From SAR86 cluster bacterium (GTDB taxonomy: Bacteria > Pseudomonadota > Gammaproteobacteria > Magnimaribacterales > Magnimaribacteraceae), in the NCBI GenBank assembly GCA_023703575.1, contig CP097969.1, forward strand, positions 1,397,517 to 1,461,516: DNA of 64,000 nt, written 5' to 3'. The stretch's first letter is position 1; each line of letters begins with the position of its first letter. Shown piece by piece: positions 27,799 through 37,085 of the stretch. The notes below the pieces were generated by a model that saw only the letters and a list, made by a program, of their open reading frames with translations, had not been told where the DNA came from and did no database searches. Position numbers and translations under genes: made by a program.

Positions 27799-28395
27799 AT
27801 GAATAAATTATTTACCTTGATAGCAGCACTTTTTATTGCTCATTCGTCATATTCTGAAGAACCTAAGAAAGTTTTATGTGAATTGGAAGGTAATTATTCC
27901 ATCACTTATGATGACTTCAGAAGAAATTATTTTAATGAAGCTGTAGAGATTGCAAAAAATGTAGCTGTTACCACAACTCAATCAATATTTTTTTTAAATA
28001 GAGCAAAACAAACGCTTAATAAAGACGCATGGGATAAAAATAAAATTGATGTGATCCAATATTGGGCCTTGGATGAAAGTTCAGATGATCTCCTAAAACT
28101 AGACTATGTTGTCGAGCCTGCTCCAGTCTGGGTTACGCAAAGTGATTGGGTAAAGGAGAAAAAAGAGACCGGCATTACGGTAACTCATTTCATTGAGAAT
28201 GGAGCAATGCATCCAAATTATCCTGAATATAAAGTTGATATTTATAAAATAAACAACGAGATAAATTGGTTTACTGGTAAAGCAAGAATTAAGGGAGACA
28301 TTTGGCTAAAAAGAGTAGATGGTAAAAAGGGTAAAGATCCAAAAATAGAAATTCTTGCAAAAGGAAACTGCGAAAAACAAAAGAAAAAGTTTTAA
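27799..28395 (+). CDS. Exported hypothetical protein, 198 aa
   Basis: Not recognised. Signal peptide about residues 1-19 (MNKLFTLIAALFIAHSSYS). Two Cys at each end of the mature chain (KVLCELEGN, AKGNCEKQ) could form a disulfide joining N- and C-termini. The middle alternates beta-like segments with a YWALDESSDDLLKL helix. The C-terminus is very basic (GKKGKDPKIE, EKQKKKF). Convergent, with no gap, to the YeiH-type permease gene. Confidence 0.65.
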   Translation: MNKLFTLIAALFIAHSSYSEEPKKVLCELEGNYSITYDDFRRNYFNEAVEIAKNVAVTTTQSIFFLNRAKQTLNKDAWDKNKIDVIQYWALDESSDDLLKLDYVVEPAPVWVTQSDWVKEKKETGITVTHFIENGAMHPNYPEYKVDIYKINNEINWFTGKARIKGDIWLKRVDGKKGKDPKIEILAKGNCEKQKKKF

Positions 28396-29352
28396 TTAAA
28401 GGCCTTGCACCAATAATAAAGAACTTGGAATAATTATCGACCAAATTAAGCATGCCAACGCTATCGGCTTGAATTGAAGCTTACTCAAGCTATCTCTATT
28501 TATCTGAGTTCCAATACAAAAAAGACCTATCAAAAGGCAAATTCGATTAATTTCCTTAAAGTAGTCTGTAATAATCTCATCAGGTTGGAGAAAAGAATTT
28601 AATAAAGCGGCAATCAAGAAGAATATTACAAAAAGAGGTAACCCTAGTCCTTCATTCTTACTTCTATAAAGCCAAGCTGCAAAAATTACTAAGGGGACTA
28701 TCCAGATAGTCCTTGCAACTTTAAGTGTTGCAGCAACTTCAACTGATAATTCACCTACACTAGAAGCAGCGCCAACGACAGATGCCGTATCGTGTATTGC
28801 AAGTGCAACCCATGCACCAAACTGAACTTCGTTTAGTTGAATGAAGTTATTTAAGGTGGGAAATAATAAAACAGCGGCGGCATTTAATAAAAAAACTATC
28901 GTGATAGCCATTGTTAAGTCTTCTGGTCTAGCTTTAATTGAAGGTGCAACTGAAGCGATAGCAGTTCCGCCACAAACCGCTGTTCCGGAAGCCAAAAGAA
29001 AGGATAGCTTTTGAGAAACACCCAATATTTTACCGAGCAATATAACTGCACCGAATGCCAAAACCACATACAGCGAAATCCAAAAGAAATAAACTGAATT
29101 GGTCTCGTAAAGTGAATCTAAACTCAAACTGCCTCCTAAAAAAACGATGCCTGTTTGTAAAATTCTGGATCCATACTTTTGAGTAAGAAAATCTTTGGGT
29201 AATTTATAAAAGAGCGCTAGAGATATACCCAAAAATAGTGAGACTGCTGAATTACCAATCCATAAGCTTATTGCAATGATGATTATCGTAATAAAGTGAA
29301 GCATTATTGAAGTTTGGTGAGTCACATATGAAATTGATGTGTAACAACTCAA
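28396..29352 (-). CDS. YeiH-family (UPF0324) membrane protein
   Basis: Polytopic membrane protein (318 aa, about nine to ten helices) of the YeiH/UPF0324 family. Hallmarks are [23 protein letters not shown] and [13 protein letters not shown]. Relatives have been proposed as sulfate or sulfonate-linked exporters, but evidence is thin. The open frame starts at 29352; a Met 17 codons in ([14 protein letters not shown]) is also plausible. The gene is divergent from the COG0523 gene across a 148-bp region with promoter-like elements. Confidence 0.85.
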   Translation of the reverse strand: MSCYTSISYVTHQTSIMLHFITIIIIAISLWIGNSAVSLFLGISLALFYKLPKDFLTQKYGSRILQTGIVFLGGSLSLDSLYETNSVYFFWISLYVVLAFGAVILLGKILGVSQKLSFLLASGTAVCGGTAIASVAPSIKARPEDLTMAITIVFLLNAAAVLLFPTLNNFIQLNEVQFGAWVALAIHDTASVVGAASSVGELSVEVAATLKVARTIWIVPLVIFAAWLYRSKNEGLGLPLFVIFFLIAALLNSFLQPDEIITDYFKEINRICLLIGLFCIGTQINRDSLSKLQFKPIALACLIWSIIIPSSLLLVQGL

Positions 29353-29450
29353 TTATGAGAGTATTAATAGGATAAATCAATCTTACAACAGATCTTTCAA
29401 GCGGCAATTAACTCAAAAACTCCTTTTTTTATCAATCTTCAAGGGGGGGC

Positions 29451-29482
29451 TTGACAACTATGCTATGTTATTTAGATATAAC
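29451..29482 (+). promoter_or_regulatory. Promoter region with dyad resembling a Zur-type operator
   Basis: TTGACA at 29451-29456 matches the -35 consensus; TATAAC at 29477-29482 is a possible -10, although 20 bp away. The dyad GTTAT-N6-ATAAC (29467-29482) overlaps this -10. Gammaproteobacterial Zur boxes have a GTTA...TAAC core, and COG0523/DUF1826 genes are known Zur targets. The spacing here is a few bases longer than the classical core. Confidence 0.4.
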
Positions 29483-29500
29483 TATTTTTTAAGGGCAAAT

Positions 29501-30706
29501 ATGGAAAATCTTCTGAGCAATAAACTCCCAGTTACTGTACTTTCCGGTTTCCTGGGCGCAGGTAAAACGACCGTACTAAGTCACATCTTAAATAACAGAG
29601 AAAATAAAAGAGTAGCTGTAATAGTGAATGATATGAGTGAAATTAATATAGACGCTGCTATCGTTCAAAATGAAGTTTCTTTAAACCGCAGTGAAGAGAA
29701 ATTGATTGAAATGAGTAATGGTTGTATCTGCTGTACGCTTAGAGAAGATCTCCTTGAAGAGGTTAATAAACTTGCGCAAGAAGGTAGATTTGATTATCTA
29801 GTCATCGAATCCACAGGAATATCTGAACCTCTTCCTGTAGCAGAAACATTCACTTTTGAAGATGAAAACGGTGTTTCTTTGTCCGACGTAGCTAATTTGG
29901 ACACAATGGTGACAATAGTTGATTCCGTAAACTTCTTAAAAGATTATGATGAAGCAAAGTATCTACAAGATACTGGTGAATCTTTAGGTGAAGAGGATGA
30001 GCGGAGTGTCGCAGACCTTCTTGTTGATCAAGTTGAATTCGCTGATATTATTTTATTGAGTAAAACCGATTTAGTTAGTCCAAAAGAAATAGAACGTTTA
30101 GAAGCCATTTTAAAAACACTTAATACTGAAGCCAAAATAGTACCTATTGCCCATGGAAAAGTTGATATAGATGAGGTTTTAGATACAGGTCTTTTCGACT
30201 TTGAGCGTGCTCAACAAGCTCCAGGTTGGTTAAAAGAAATGCGTGGTGAACACGTTCCAGAAACTGAGGAATATGGAATTGGTAGTTTCACATATGAAGC
30301 GAGAAGACCCTTTCATCCTGACAAATTTTTCAAATTTCTTCATGGTACTAAACAGTTTGGTAAGCTTATCCGCTCAAAAGGTTATTTTTGGTTAGCCACT
30401 CGTCCTGAGTTTGCAGGACAATGGAGTCAAGCTGGTGGCATTGCTCATTATGGATTTGCAGGGATGTTCTGGAAATCTGTACCGAAGAAGGATTGGCCTT
30501 TAGATGAAGAATACTTAGATGCAATTAGAAAGATGTGGGTGGAACCTTTCGGTGACATGCGTCAAGAATTGGTCTTTATTGGTCAAGGGTTAGATCAAAA
30601 AAAGATGATAGAAAGACTTGATGAGTGTCTTTTGAGCGAAGATGAAGTTCTAAAAGGTAAAGCATACTGGAAAACATTAAATGATCCGTTCCCAGCATGG
30701 CAATAA
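29501..30706 (+). CDS. COG0523 (CobW-like) GTP-dependent metallochaperone
   Basis: G3E-family P-loop GTPase (401 aa) thought to deliver metal, usually zinc, to client proteins. Walker A is [10 protein letters not shown] (Lys22), the metal-binding CxCC is Cys75-x-Cys77-Cys78 in NGCICCTLR, and LSKTDLVS is the NKxD-like motif; a C-terminal CobW_C domain follows. I start at ATG 29501 because the longer frame from 29465 would begin inside the promoter/operator dyad. The following DUF1826 gene, 19 bp downstream, supports a zinc-limitation role as in ZigA/YciC-type subgroups. Confidence 0.9.
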   Translation: MENLLSNKLPVTVLSGFLGAGKTTVLSHILNNRENKRVAVIVNDMSEINIDAAIVQNEVSLNRSEEKLIEMSNGCICCTLREDLLEEVNKLAQEGRFDYLVIESTGISEPLPVAETFTFEDENGVSLSDVANLDTMVTIVDSVNFLKDYDEAKYLQDTGESLGEEDERSVADLLVDQVEFADIILLSKTDLVSPKEIERLEAILKTLNTEAKIVPIAHGKVDIDEVLDTGLFDFERAQQAPGWLKEMRGEHVPETEEYGIGSFTYEARRPFHPDKFFKFLHGTKQFGKLIRSKGYFWLATRPEFAGQWSQAGGIAHYGFAGMFWKSVPKKDWPLDEEYLDAIRKMWVEPFGDMRQELVFIGQGLDQKKMIERLDECLLSEDEVLKGKAYWKTLNDPFPAWQ

Positions 30707-30725
30707 AGTTTCTTAACTCTTAATA

Positions 30726-31343
30726 ATGATGAATTCAGTTATAGGAGATCAATTAGCCTGCTTTACAGATATACATCTTGACGACGTCGAATTAGTCAGT
30801 GTTAAAAGGCAAAAATTTGATGCCATTAAAGGTTTATCTACAAATTTTATTAAATCAAGAGAGGTCTTAAAACTTCAATGGCATCAAGATTTAAATGACT
30901 CCAGGACGATTCAAGAAATCTTCCCCGAGTCAGTAGAAACATCTTTTAGGTCAATGTTAATTGATTTGATTTTGGAAAGTGGTGAAGTGCTGGGAAGTCT
31001 TGTAGATTGTAAAAAAATTGGAGTTAAAATCGCCACTCTAAGATCACCTATGTGCCCGCTCTTTCATGTAGATAATATTAAATGCAGAATGCTCATTACT
31101 TTGTGCGGAGAGGGAACGCAATGGATCTCAAATCAAGACGTTGATTGGGAAATCTTTCTTGATAGAAAAAATAAACACATACCCATTAAGGAAAATGCAG
31201 ATATTAAACAACTGGTCACAGGTCATTGGTCTTTACTTAAAGGCGGTGCTTGGAATAATAATTTTAACGGCGTCGTACACCGATCGCCTCATGATGAAAA
31301 AGATAGATTGATTTTGTCAATCGACCCCATTTTTGAACTGTGA
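30726..31343 (+). CDS. DUF1826 family protein
   Basis: Protein of 205 aa matching DUF1826, a family commonly adjacent to COG0523 chaperones in Zur regulons. Conserved-looking residues are CPLFHVDNIKCRMLITLCGEGT (a His-x-Asp iron- or zinc-enzyme-like segment) and HRSPHDEKDRLILSID with a His/Asp/Arg set. The HxD...H pattern hints at a cupin-like metal site, which is inference. Located 19 bp after the COG0523 gene. Confidence 0.83.
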   Translation: MMNSVIGDQLACFTDIHLDDVELVSVKRQKFDAIKGLSTNFIKSREVLKLQWHQDLNDSRTIQEIFPESVETSFRSMLIDLILESGEVLGSLVDCKKIGVKIATLRSPMCPLFHVDNIKCRMLITLCGEGTQWISNQDVDWEIFLDRKNKHIPIKENADIKQLVTGHWSLLKGGAWNNNFNGVVHRSPHDEKDRLILSIDPIFEL

Positions 31344-31411
31344 AGCAGGATTTAACCTTTCTAGATTAGACGTTCATATTCAAAGAGGTGCAGAAAGTAT
31401 AAAATAAATAT

Positions 31412-31882
31412 ATGGAAAAAATATATTCTGGTTTTTTGTTGTTTCTATTAACCTCACTCTTAGGAGCTTCTGACATCAGTAAACAAAATAGTGAATCTAA
31501 TTTTGAACTACTGGTTCATAAAACTCCGACTTGTGGCTGTTGCAAAATGTGGGTTAATCACATGGAAGAGAACGGATTTATTGTAAATACAAAAGATCAC
31601 CAAAGCCTTGTAAAAATTAAAGAAGAACTAAAAATAGAACCTGAGTATAGATCATGTCATACCGGAGTTTCCTTGCAAGGACACTTTTTTGAAGGGCATA
31701 TTCCAAGTAAATATGTCGTACAATTTCTTTCAGAAAGTAATCCAGATGCAGTAGGCCTATCCGTTCCTGGAATGCCATTGGGCTCACCGGGCATGGAAGT
31801 TGAGGATCGTTTTACACCTTACGATGTACTTATACATTACAAAGACGGGTCAACTAAAGTTTATGCAGAAATAAGAAAATAA
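31412..31882 (+). CDS. Exported DUF411 protein, copper-associated
   Basis: DUF411 family protein (156 aa) with an N-terminal signal sequence (about residues 1-19). The metal-type motif CGCC (TPTCGCCKMW) is followed by CHTGVSLQGHFFEGHIP with conserved Cys, His and Glu, and by GLSVPGMPLGSPGM. The family is thioredoxin-like and is often found with copper resistance genes. A metal-binding periplasmic role is inferred. It is 68 bp downstream of the DUF1826 gene with its own probable start region. Confidence 0.85.
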   Translation: MEKIYSGFLLFLLTSLLGASDISKQNSESNFELLVHKTPTCGCCKMWVNHMEENGFIVNTKDHQSLVKIKEELKIEPEYRSCHTGVSLQGHFFEGHIPSKYVVQFLSESNPDAVGLSVPGMPLGSPGMEVEDRFTPYDVLIHYKDGSTKVYAEIRK

Positions 31883-31964
31883 AATCCTTTTTCAAGCGTG
31901 TTTTCTGAATCTAGCAAATAGCTTTTAATTAAACAGGAGAGTGAATATTTATCAAAATTAGAGT

Positions 31965-32804
31965 ATGAGTGTAAAAGTATATGGTTTTACTCACTCTCCT
32001 TGGGTACAAGCAGTCTTACTTGCCCTATATGATAAAGATTTGGAATATGATCTTCATATACGACCACCTTATGAAGTCTTCAGAAAATGGGGTGTCTACA
32101 TGCCTGCAGTTTCACTAAATGAAGAACCATGGGAAATTGAGTCAACTCAAATACTTACTAAATTAGGTTATAAACCTATACTCGCTAATGAACTAAAAGC
32201 TGCCAATAATGCTTGGCAAGGAGTGCTGCATCGAACTGATAATCCATTTAAATTTTTTCAATACTTTGCTCGCGGAGGACAAATTTCTGGGTCTTTAATT
32301 AATAATATTGTAAATAACTTTCTTTTAAGCTTTGTTGCCTTCTACATGTTTGCGTTAATAAATATTGGCAAATGGACATTAAAACAAAAGGAACCTGATG
32401 ACTTTGGTAACCAGTTTTTATATTGGGAAAATATACTTCACGCTTCCAAATGTCCTTTTATAGATGGCGAGAAGCCTGGAACTAGAGACTTTATTTTATT
32501 TGGGATAGTACAATGCCATTCCAGCATTCCGGTTCCAGCGCTGGAATCATTATTAAATGACGAGAGGCTAAAAAATTTACGAACATGGATATTAACAATG
32601 CAAAAAAGATTTCAGGAATACCCTTATCTTTACTCTATTAAATATTTTGAATCTAATGCATCCCAACCCAAAAGTGCTGGAATTTTCCAAATGGGAGTAT
32701 TTTTCATAGGGTTATTTATAGTGTTTTTATTATTACCGATATCTATAGCTGCAGTTTTAAAATTAATGAGCAGGGTAGAGGATTATAGAATTAAACATTT
32801 TTAG
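31965..32804 (+). CDS. Glutathione S-transferase-like protein with C-terminal membrane anchor
   Basis: Protein of 279 aa with an N-terminal thioredoxin-like GST domain (VYGFTHSPWVQAVLLALYDKDL, with PAVSLNEEPWEIEST) and a helical middle. One hydrophobic segment lies near residues 112-132 and another strong one near 246-268 (MGVFFIGLFIVFLLLPISIAA), suggesting membrane attachment. Trp in place of the usual Ser/Tyr/Cys near the first motif makes catalysis uncertain. It precedes the lipid-modification cluster by about 120 bp. Confidence 0.72.
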   Translation: MSVKVYGFTHSPWVQAVLLALYDKDLEYDLHIRPPYEVFRKWGVYMPAVSLNEEPWEIESTQILTKLGYKPILANELKAANNAWQGVLHRTDNPFKFFQYFARGGQISGSLINNIVNNFLLSFVAFYMFALINIGKWTLKQKEPDDFGNQFLYWENILHASKCPFIDGEKPGTRDFILFGIVQCHSSIPVPALESLLNDERLKNLRTWILTMQKRFQEYPYLYSIKYFESNASQPKSAGIFQMGVFFIGLFIVFLLLPISIAAVLKLMSRVEDYRIKHF

Positions 32805-32830
32805 TCTGAAAATCTTTTAGTCTGAAAATC
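32799..32830 (+). repeat. Tandem direct repeat, two copies of 16 bp
   Basis: TTTTAGTCTGAAAATC occurs twice head to tail (32799-32814 and 32815-32830). The first copy includes the TAG stop of the GST-like gene. It is either a slippage duplication or a binding site array; nothing else supports the second option. Confidence 0.7.
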
Positions 32831-32845
32831 CTTACGAAGGAAAAT

Positions 32846-32932
32846 ATGCTGGAAGCAATATCTTTATTCCACAGCTTGAATGCAAAGTCATCCATGATCA
32901 ATTCCTATTGTCGAAAAGAGGTAATGCTATGA
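32846..32932 (+). CDS. Possible 28-codon upstream ORF coupled to the COG2907 gene
   Basis: ATG at 32846 with GAAGGA four bases ahead opens a 28-codon frame (MLEAISLFHSLNAKSS at its start) that ends in an ATGA overlap with the COG2907 start. It could be a leader peptide that couples translation, a degraded remnant, or chance. No homology recognised. Confidence 0.25.
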   Translation: MLEAISLFHSLNAKSSMINSYCRKEVML

Positions 32933-34122
32933 AAATTGCAATTATAGGATCTGGAATATCAGGCCTCTCGGCTGCTTACTATTTATCCAATGAGCATGAA
33001 GTAGACTTATTTGAAAAAGATTTGAGACTGGGTGGGCATACACATACGCACACTTTAGAGCTTGAAAAGAAAATAAGAGTTGATTCAGGCTTCATCGTGA
33101 TGAATGATAGGAATTATCCACTTCTTACAGAGTTGTTTTTGAATCTGGGGGTTGAACTTCATCCAACGTCAATGTCTTTCGGAGTAGAGACAGAGAATCT
33201 TAAGTGGTGCTCAAATGATTTCCTAAAATTAAGATTTTTAAATAGTTTTAAGAAGATAAGACTTTTTGTTGAAATAATGAGATTTAATAAACTCGCATCT
33301 AATGTCGAGATAAATTCTTCTGTTGAAAATTGGCTAAGAAAAAATAATTTTTCAGATTTCTTCATCGAAAACTACATACTCCCTATGTCCTCATCGATAT
33401 GGTCATCATCTCAAGAATCAATAAAAAGATTTCCTATGAAATCACTATCAAGTTTTTTTAAAAACCATGGTCTCTTAGATTTAATTAAAAGGCCACAATG
33501 GTTCACGGTCCTAGGGGGAAGCGATAACTACGTAGAAAAAATAATGAAAGTCTCTGATATAAATAATGTTATTACTGATGCTGAACTGCTTATAAAGCGA
33601 GAAGGAAAAAAAGTAACACTTCAAAATAAAGGCATAATCAGCCAATATGATTTATTAATTTTTGCCTGTCATGCAAATCAAATTGAAGAAATACTTACTG
33701 ATATTTCTCCCAAGGAGACTGGAATCTTATCTATGTTTGAATATACCAGCAATAATGTGTTGCTTCATGATGATAAAAATCTTATGCCAAAGGAAGAATC
33801 TCTTTGGTCCTCTTGGAACTCTTTTAAAAGTAAAAATTATGATTACGTTACTTATTGGATGAATAATTTACAAAAATTGGATACAGAAAAAGAAATTTTT
33901 GTAACGTTAGGTAATTGCCCTGAAATAGATCAAGAGAGAGTTTTTAAAAAAATGTGTTATGAGCATCCTTTGTACAGTGAAAATACCCTTGAAGGACAAA
34001 AATACCTTAAATCTATCCAAGGGGAAAATAATACATATTTTGTTGGTGCGCATCTGGGGTACGGATTCCATGAAGATGGGATAAAATCAACGGCTGAAAT
34101 GTTAAAAAATTTTAATGAATAA
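32929..34122 (+). CDS. COG2907 FAD/NAD(P)-binding amine-oxidase-like flavoprotein
   Basis: Flavin-dependent oxidoreductase (397 aa). The Rossmann FAD motif is IAIIGSGISGLSAAYYLS at residues about 2-19, then the conserved GGHTHTHTLE and VDSGFIVMN, and a C-terminal YFVGAHLGYGFHEDGI. COG2907 proteins sit beside DUF1365 and cyclopropane-synthase-like genes and relatives act in membrane fatty-acid modification, including furan fatty acids. I start at ATG 32929 with AAAGAGG before it; an upstream TTG at 32908 is less likely. Overlaps DUF1365 by 8 bp. Confidence 0.87.
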   Translation: MKIAIIGSGISGLSAAYYLSNEHEVDLFEKDLRLGGHTHTHTLELEKKIRVDSGFIVMNDRNYPLLTELFLNLGVELHPTSMSFGVETENLKWCSNDFLKLRFLNSFKKIRLFVEIMRFNKLASNVEINSSVENWLRKNNFSDFFIENYILPMSSSIWSSSQESIKRFPMKSLSSFFKNHGLLDLIKRPQWFTVLGGSDNYVEKIMKVSDINNVITDAELLIKREGKKVTLQNKGIISQYDLLIFACHANQIEEILTDISPKETGILSMFEYTSNNVLLHDDKNLMPKEESLWSSWNSFKSKNYDYVTYWMNNLQKLDTEKEIFVTLGNCPEIDQERVFKKMCYEHPLYSENTLEGQKYLKSIQGENNTYFVGAHLGYGFHEDGIKSTAEMLKNFNE

Positions 34123-34855
34123 TACAAGATTGAAATTCTTTGATGGTACTGTATTTCACAAAAGAGTGGGCTCTAACAAGCACGAGTTTAAATATACATA
34201 TAAATCAGCTTTCATTGAAGAGGTCTATGATTTCAATTCAGAAAGTTTTCTATATGCGCACTCAAAAATTTTGAGTTTCGAAAAAAAATACTCTGATATG
34301 TCAGAGAAAGTTATTAAGAAAATGAGATTATTTATTAAAGAAAATAATATTAATTCTGATGCATGTCGTATTAACTTATTGAGAACTCCAAACATAGGTT
34401 TTATTAAATCTTTCAATCCCGTATGTTTTTGGTTTTTAGAAACTGATGAAGGTTGTAAATTTTTTACTGCAGAGGTTGAAAATACTTTCCATGAAAAACA
34501 AATGTATGTCATTGAGAACAAAGGAGATACGATTTCTCAAAATATCTGGATGGAAGTGAAGAAAAATATGTACGTTTCGCCATTTGCGGAAAAATCTGGA
34601 TTTTATAAATTTAATCTATCTAGTGATCCTTTTGAAATAAAAATAAATCAATTTAATAAAGAAAAAAAAGCAGAAATAGTCACAAATATTAGGGGATCAA
34701 TTATTCAAGCTAAAGGCCTAAGAAAATTTAGGTTTTATATAGGATTGATTTCAAGTTCTCTACTTGTGCTTCTAAGAATTCATATACAAGCATTCATTCT
34801 TTGGTTGAAAAGATTCAAAGTTTTTCCACATGGAAGTAACGGATATGCTGACTAA
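34115..34855 (+). CDS. DUF1365 family protein
   Basis: DUF1365 protein (246 aa), a family almost always encoded between COG2907 and cyclopropane-fatty-acyl-phospholipid-synthase-like genes. RLKFFDGTVFHKRVGSNKHEFKY at the N-terminus and FNPVCFWFLETDEGCKFFTAEVENTFHEKQMY are diagnostic, as is VSPFAEKSGFYKFNL. A hydrophobic C-terminal helix (IGLISSSLLVLLRIHIQ) suggests membrane association, suiting a lipid substrate. The exact reaction is unknown. Overlaps both neighbours. Confidence 0.87.
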   Translation: MNNTRLKFFDGTVFHKRVGSNKHEFKYTYKSAFIEEVYDFNSESFLYAHSKILSFEKKYSDMSEKVIKKMRLFIKENNINSDACRINLLRTPNIGFIKSFNPVCFWFLETDEGCKFFTAEVENTFHEKQMYVIENKGDTISQNIWMEVKKNMYVSPFAEKSGFYKFNLSSDPFEIKINQFNKEKKAEIVTNIRGSIIQAKGLRKFRFYIGLISSSLLVLLRIHIQAFILWLKRFKVFPHGSNGYAD

Positions 34856-36008
34856 AGTTATTCAAAATTTTTTAAATAAAAATATCGGAAAATTAGAAAA
34901 AGAAAATCTTTCTTTAGTTCTTCCAAATGAGAAAAAAATTCAATTAGGAGATAATCTAGACTCTCTAGAAATTCGTTTTAACTCATGGCTTGGTGTATGG
35001 CTTATTCTAAGACGGGGTGCTTTAGGACTGACTGAAGGATATATGAAAAATTATTGGCAAACAGATAAATTAATGGAATTGATGGATTATCTTCCTAAAA
35101 ATTTAAATGCGCTTTCAAAAATCTCAAATGGAATACTTTTTTTTAATATCTTCGCAAGAATTAATCACTTCCTTAATAAAAATACTATCAAAGGAAGTAG
35201 GAAAAATATTGAAGCACACTATGATCTAGGTAATGACTTTTTTAGTCTTTGGCTGGATAACACTATGACTTATTCTTCAGGAATATTTTATCAAGATACA
35301 AAAAGCCTTTGTGAAGCTCAAAATAATAAATATCAATCAATCTTGGATTTACTGGACTTAAAAGAGGGATCGAAAATACTCGAAATTGGATGTGGCTGGG
35401 GAGGATTCCTAGAATATGCAACCAAAAAGGGTTTTGATGTTAAGGGAATAACAATATCACCAAGCCAACTTGAGTTTGCAAAAACTAGGCTTCAAAAAAT
35501 TAAAGAAAACCCTGAGATAGAGCTTATAGATTATAGAAAAGTTTCGGGAAAATATGATGCTATTGTATCGATTGAGATGTTCGAGGCTGTTGGATCGCAA
35601 TATTGGGATACATTTTTCTCCAAAATTAAATCATTATTAAAAAAAGATGGTAAAGCAGCTATCCAAACTATAACTATTGGAGATCATTTATTTGAATACT
35701 ATAAAAATAATCCTGATTTTATTCAGACATATATTTTTCCTGGAGGTATGCTTGCCAGTAATCAAATAATTCATAATCTTGCCGAAAAAAATGAACTCAA
35801 ATCAGAAATCCAAATAGATTTTTCCCAATCTTATGCAAAAACATTAGAGACATGGTTCGACAATTTTCAAAAATACTGGCAGCAAATCGAAACTTTAAAC
35901 TTCGATAAAAAATTTAAGAATACTTGGGATATGTATCTTGCTTATTGTAGAGGCGGGTTCTTAAATGAAAGAATCTCTGTTTCACAATATTTATTGGAAA
36001 ATAAATGA
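34830..36008 (+). CDS. Cyclopropane-fatty-acyl-phospholipid synthase-like methyltransferase
   Basis: SAM-dependent enzyme (392 aa) of the CFA synthase family, methylating or cyclopropanating unsaturated acyl chains in phospholipids. Lipid-site motif IEAHYDLGNDFFSLWLD and SAM motif LEIGCGWGGFLEYA are intact; FIQTYIFPGGMLAS and YCRGGFLNERISVSQ are the conserved C-terminal elements. Starts at 34830 or, less overlapping, ATG 34845. The frame overlaps DUF1365 by 26 bp and the next methyltransferase by ATGA, so the four genes form one translationally coupled unit. Confidence 0.9.
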   Translation: MEVTDMLTKVIQNFLNKNIGKLEKENLSLVLPNEKKIQLGDNLDSLEIRFNSWLGVWLILRRGALGLTEGYMKNYWQTDKLMELMDYLPKNLNALSKISNGILFFNIFARINHFLNKNTIKGSRKNIEAHYDLGNDFFSLWLDNTMTYSSGIFYQDTKSLCEAQNNKYQSILDLLDLKEGSKILEIGCGWGGFLEYATKKGFDVKGITISPSQLEFAKTRLQKIKENPEIELIDYRKVSGKYDAIVSIEMFEAVGSQYWDTFFSKIKSLLKKDGKAAIQTITIGDHLFEYYKNNPDFIQTYIFPGGMLASNQIIHNLAEKNELKSEIQIDFSQSYAKTLETWFDNFQKYWQQIETLNFDKKFKNTWDMYLAYCRGGFLNERISVSQYLLENK

Positions 36009-37018
36009 CAAAAATAATATTACATTTAACAGAAAAAGGATTTGTTCCAGATTTTATAATAAAAAAAGCCGCTCTTTATTTATCTAAGAGAAGGCTTGCG
36101 GAACCAGGTATCGGCAAGAATAAGGAAAAAGTAATCAAATTACTATCAGATGGAGACGTTGCGGAAAAAACAGTTGATGCAAACGAACAACACTATGAGG
36201 TACCTCCAGAATTTTTTAAAAAAGTTCTTGGAAAGAGATTGAAATATTCATGCTCATTATTTAATGACAGAGTAAGTTTAGATGAAGCTGAAGTAAAAAT
36301 GTTGGATTTGTATATTGATCGAGCCGGTATAAAAAATGGTCAAGAAATCTTAGATCTTGGTTGTGGATGGGGTAGTTTTTCGTTATACGTTGCAGCAAAA
36401 TTTCCTGAGTCAAAAATAACTTCGCTAAGTAATTCAATAGATCAAATTAATTTTATTAATAATCAGGCAGAAACAAGAAATCTAAAGAATATAAATGCTC
36501 TTAAGATGGATGTAAATGAACTGACTTTAAATAAGAAATTTGATCGTATTCTTTCTATTGAAATGTTTGAACATCTCAGGAATTATCAATCAATACTAGC
36601 CTCTTTGAGTAATCTTCTTTTGGAGGATGGAAAGTTATTTATCCATATTTTTTGTAATAAAGAAGTAGCTTATTTTTATGAAGTTAAAAATGATCTTGAC
36701 TGGATGACTAAATATTTCTTTTTGGGGGGAATAATGCCAAGTAGAGATATTTTTAGTTACTTTAATGAAAATCTAACCTTGGTAAATCAGTGGGATGTTA
36801 ATGGTAATCATTACTCTAGAACTTCAAAGGGGTGGCTTGAAAATCTTTACAGAAATAAAAAAGAAATAATGGATATTTTCAGAGATCATTACGATGAACC
36901 TATAATTTGGTTCAATAGATGGAGAGTATTTTTTCTTACTTGCGAAGTTTTTTTCGGAATGAATAAAGGGAATGAGTTTTTTGTTTCACATTACCTTTTT
37001 GAAAAGGCTAAATCTTAA
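36005..37018 (+). CDS. Second CFA-like / coclaurine N-methyltransferase-like SAM methyltransferase
   Basis: SAM-dependent methyltransferase (337 aa) related to the cyclopropane synthase superfamily but closer in pattern to the coclaurine-N-methyltransferase-like branch: EQHYEVPPEFFKKVLGKRLKYS, LDLGCGWGSFSLYVA, LSIEMFEHLRNYQ and NGNHYSRTSKGWLENL. Its presence beside the CFA-like enzyme suggests a second methylation in the same lipid pathway. Starts by ATGA overlap with the previous gene. The last gene of the cluster, followed by 67 bp and then tRNA-Ile2 on the other strand. Confidence 0.85.
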   Translation: MTKIILHLTEKGFVPDFIIKKAALYLSKRRLAEPGIGKNKEKVIKLLSDGDVAEKTVDANEQHYEVPPEFFKKVLGKRLKYSCSLFNDRVSLDEAEVKMLDLYIDRAGIKNGQEILDLGCGWGSFSLYVAAKFPESKITSLSNSIDQINFINNQAETRNLKNINALKMDVNELTLNKKFDRILSIEMFEHLRNYQSILASLSNLLLEDGKLFIHIFCNKEVAYFYEVKNDLDWMTKYFFLGGIMPSRDIFSYFNENLTLVNQWDVNGNHYSRTSKGWLENLYRNKKEIMDIFRDHYDEPIIWFNRWRVFFLTCEVFFGMNKGNEFFVSHYLFEKAKS

Positions 37019-37085
37019 TTTGAACGAATATTAAATCAAAATATTTTAAGTAATTACTGGGATATTTCTGATAGATTCTCTTATG

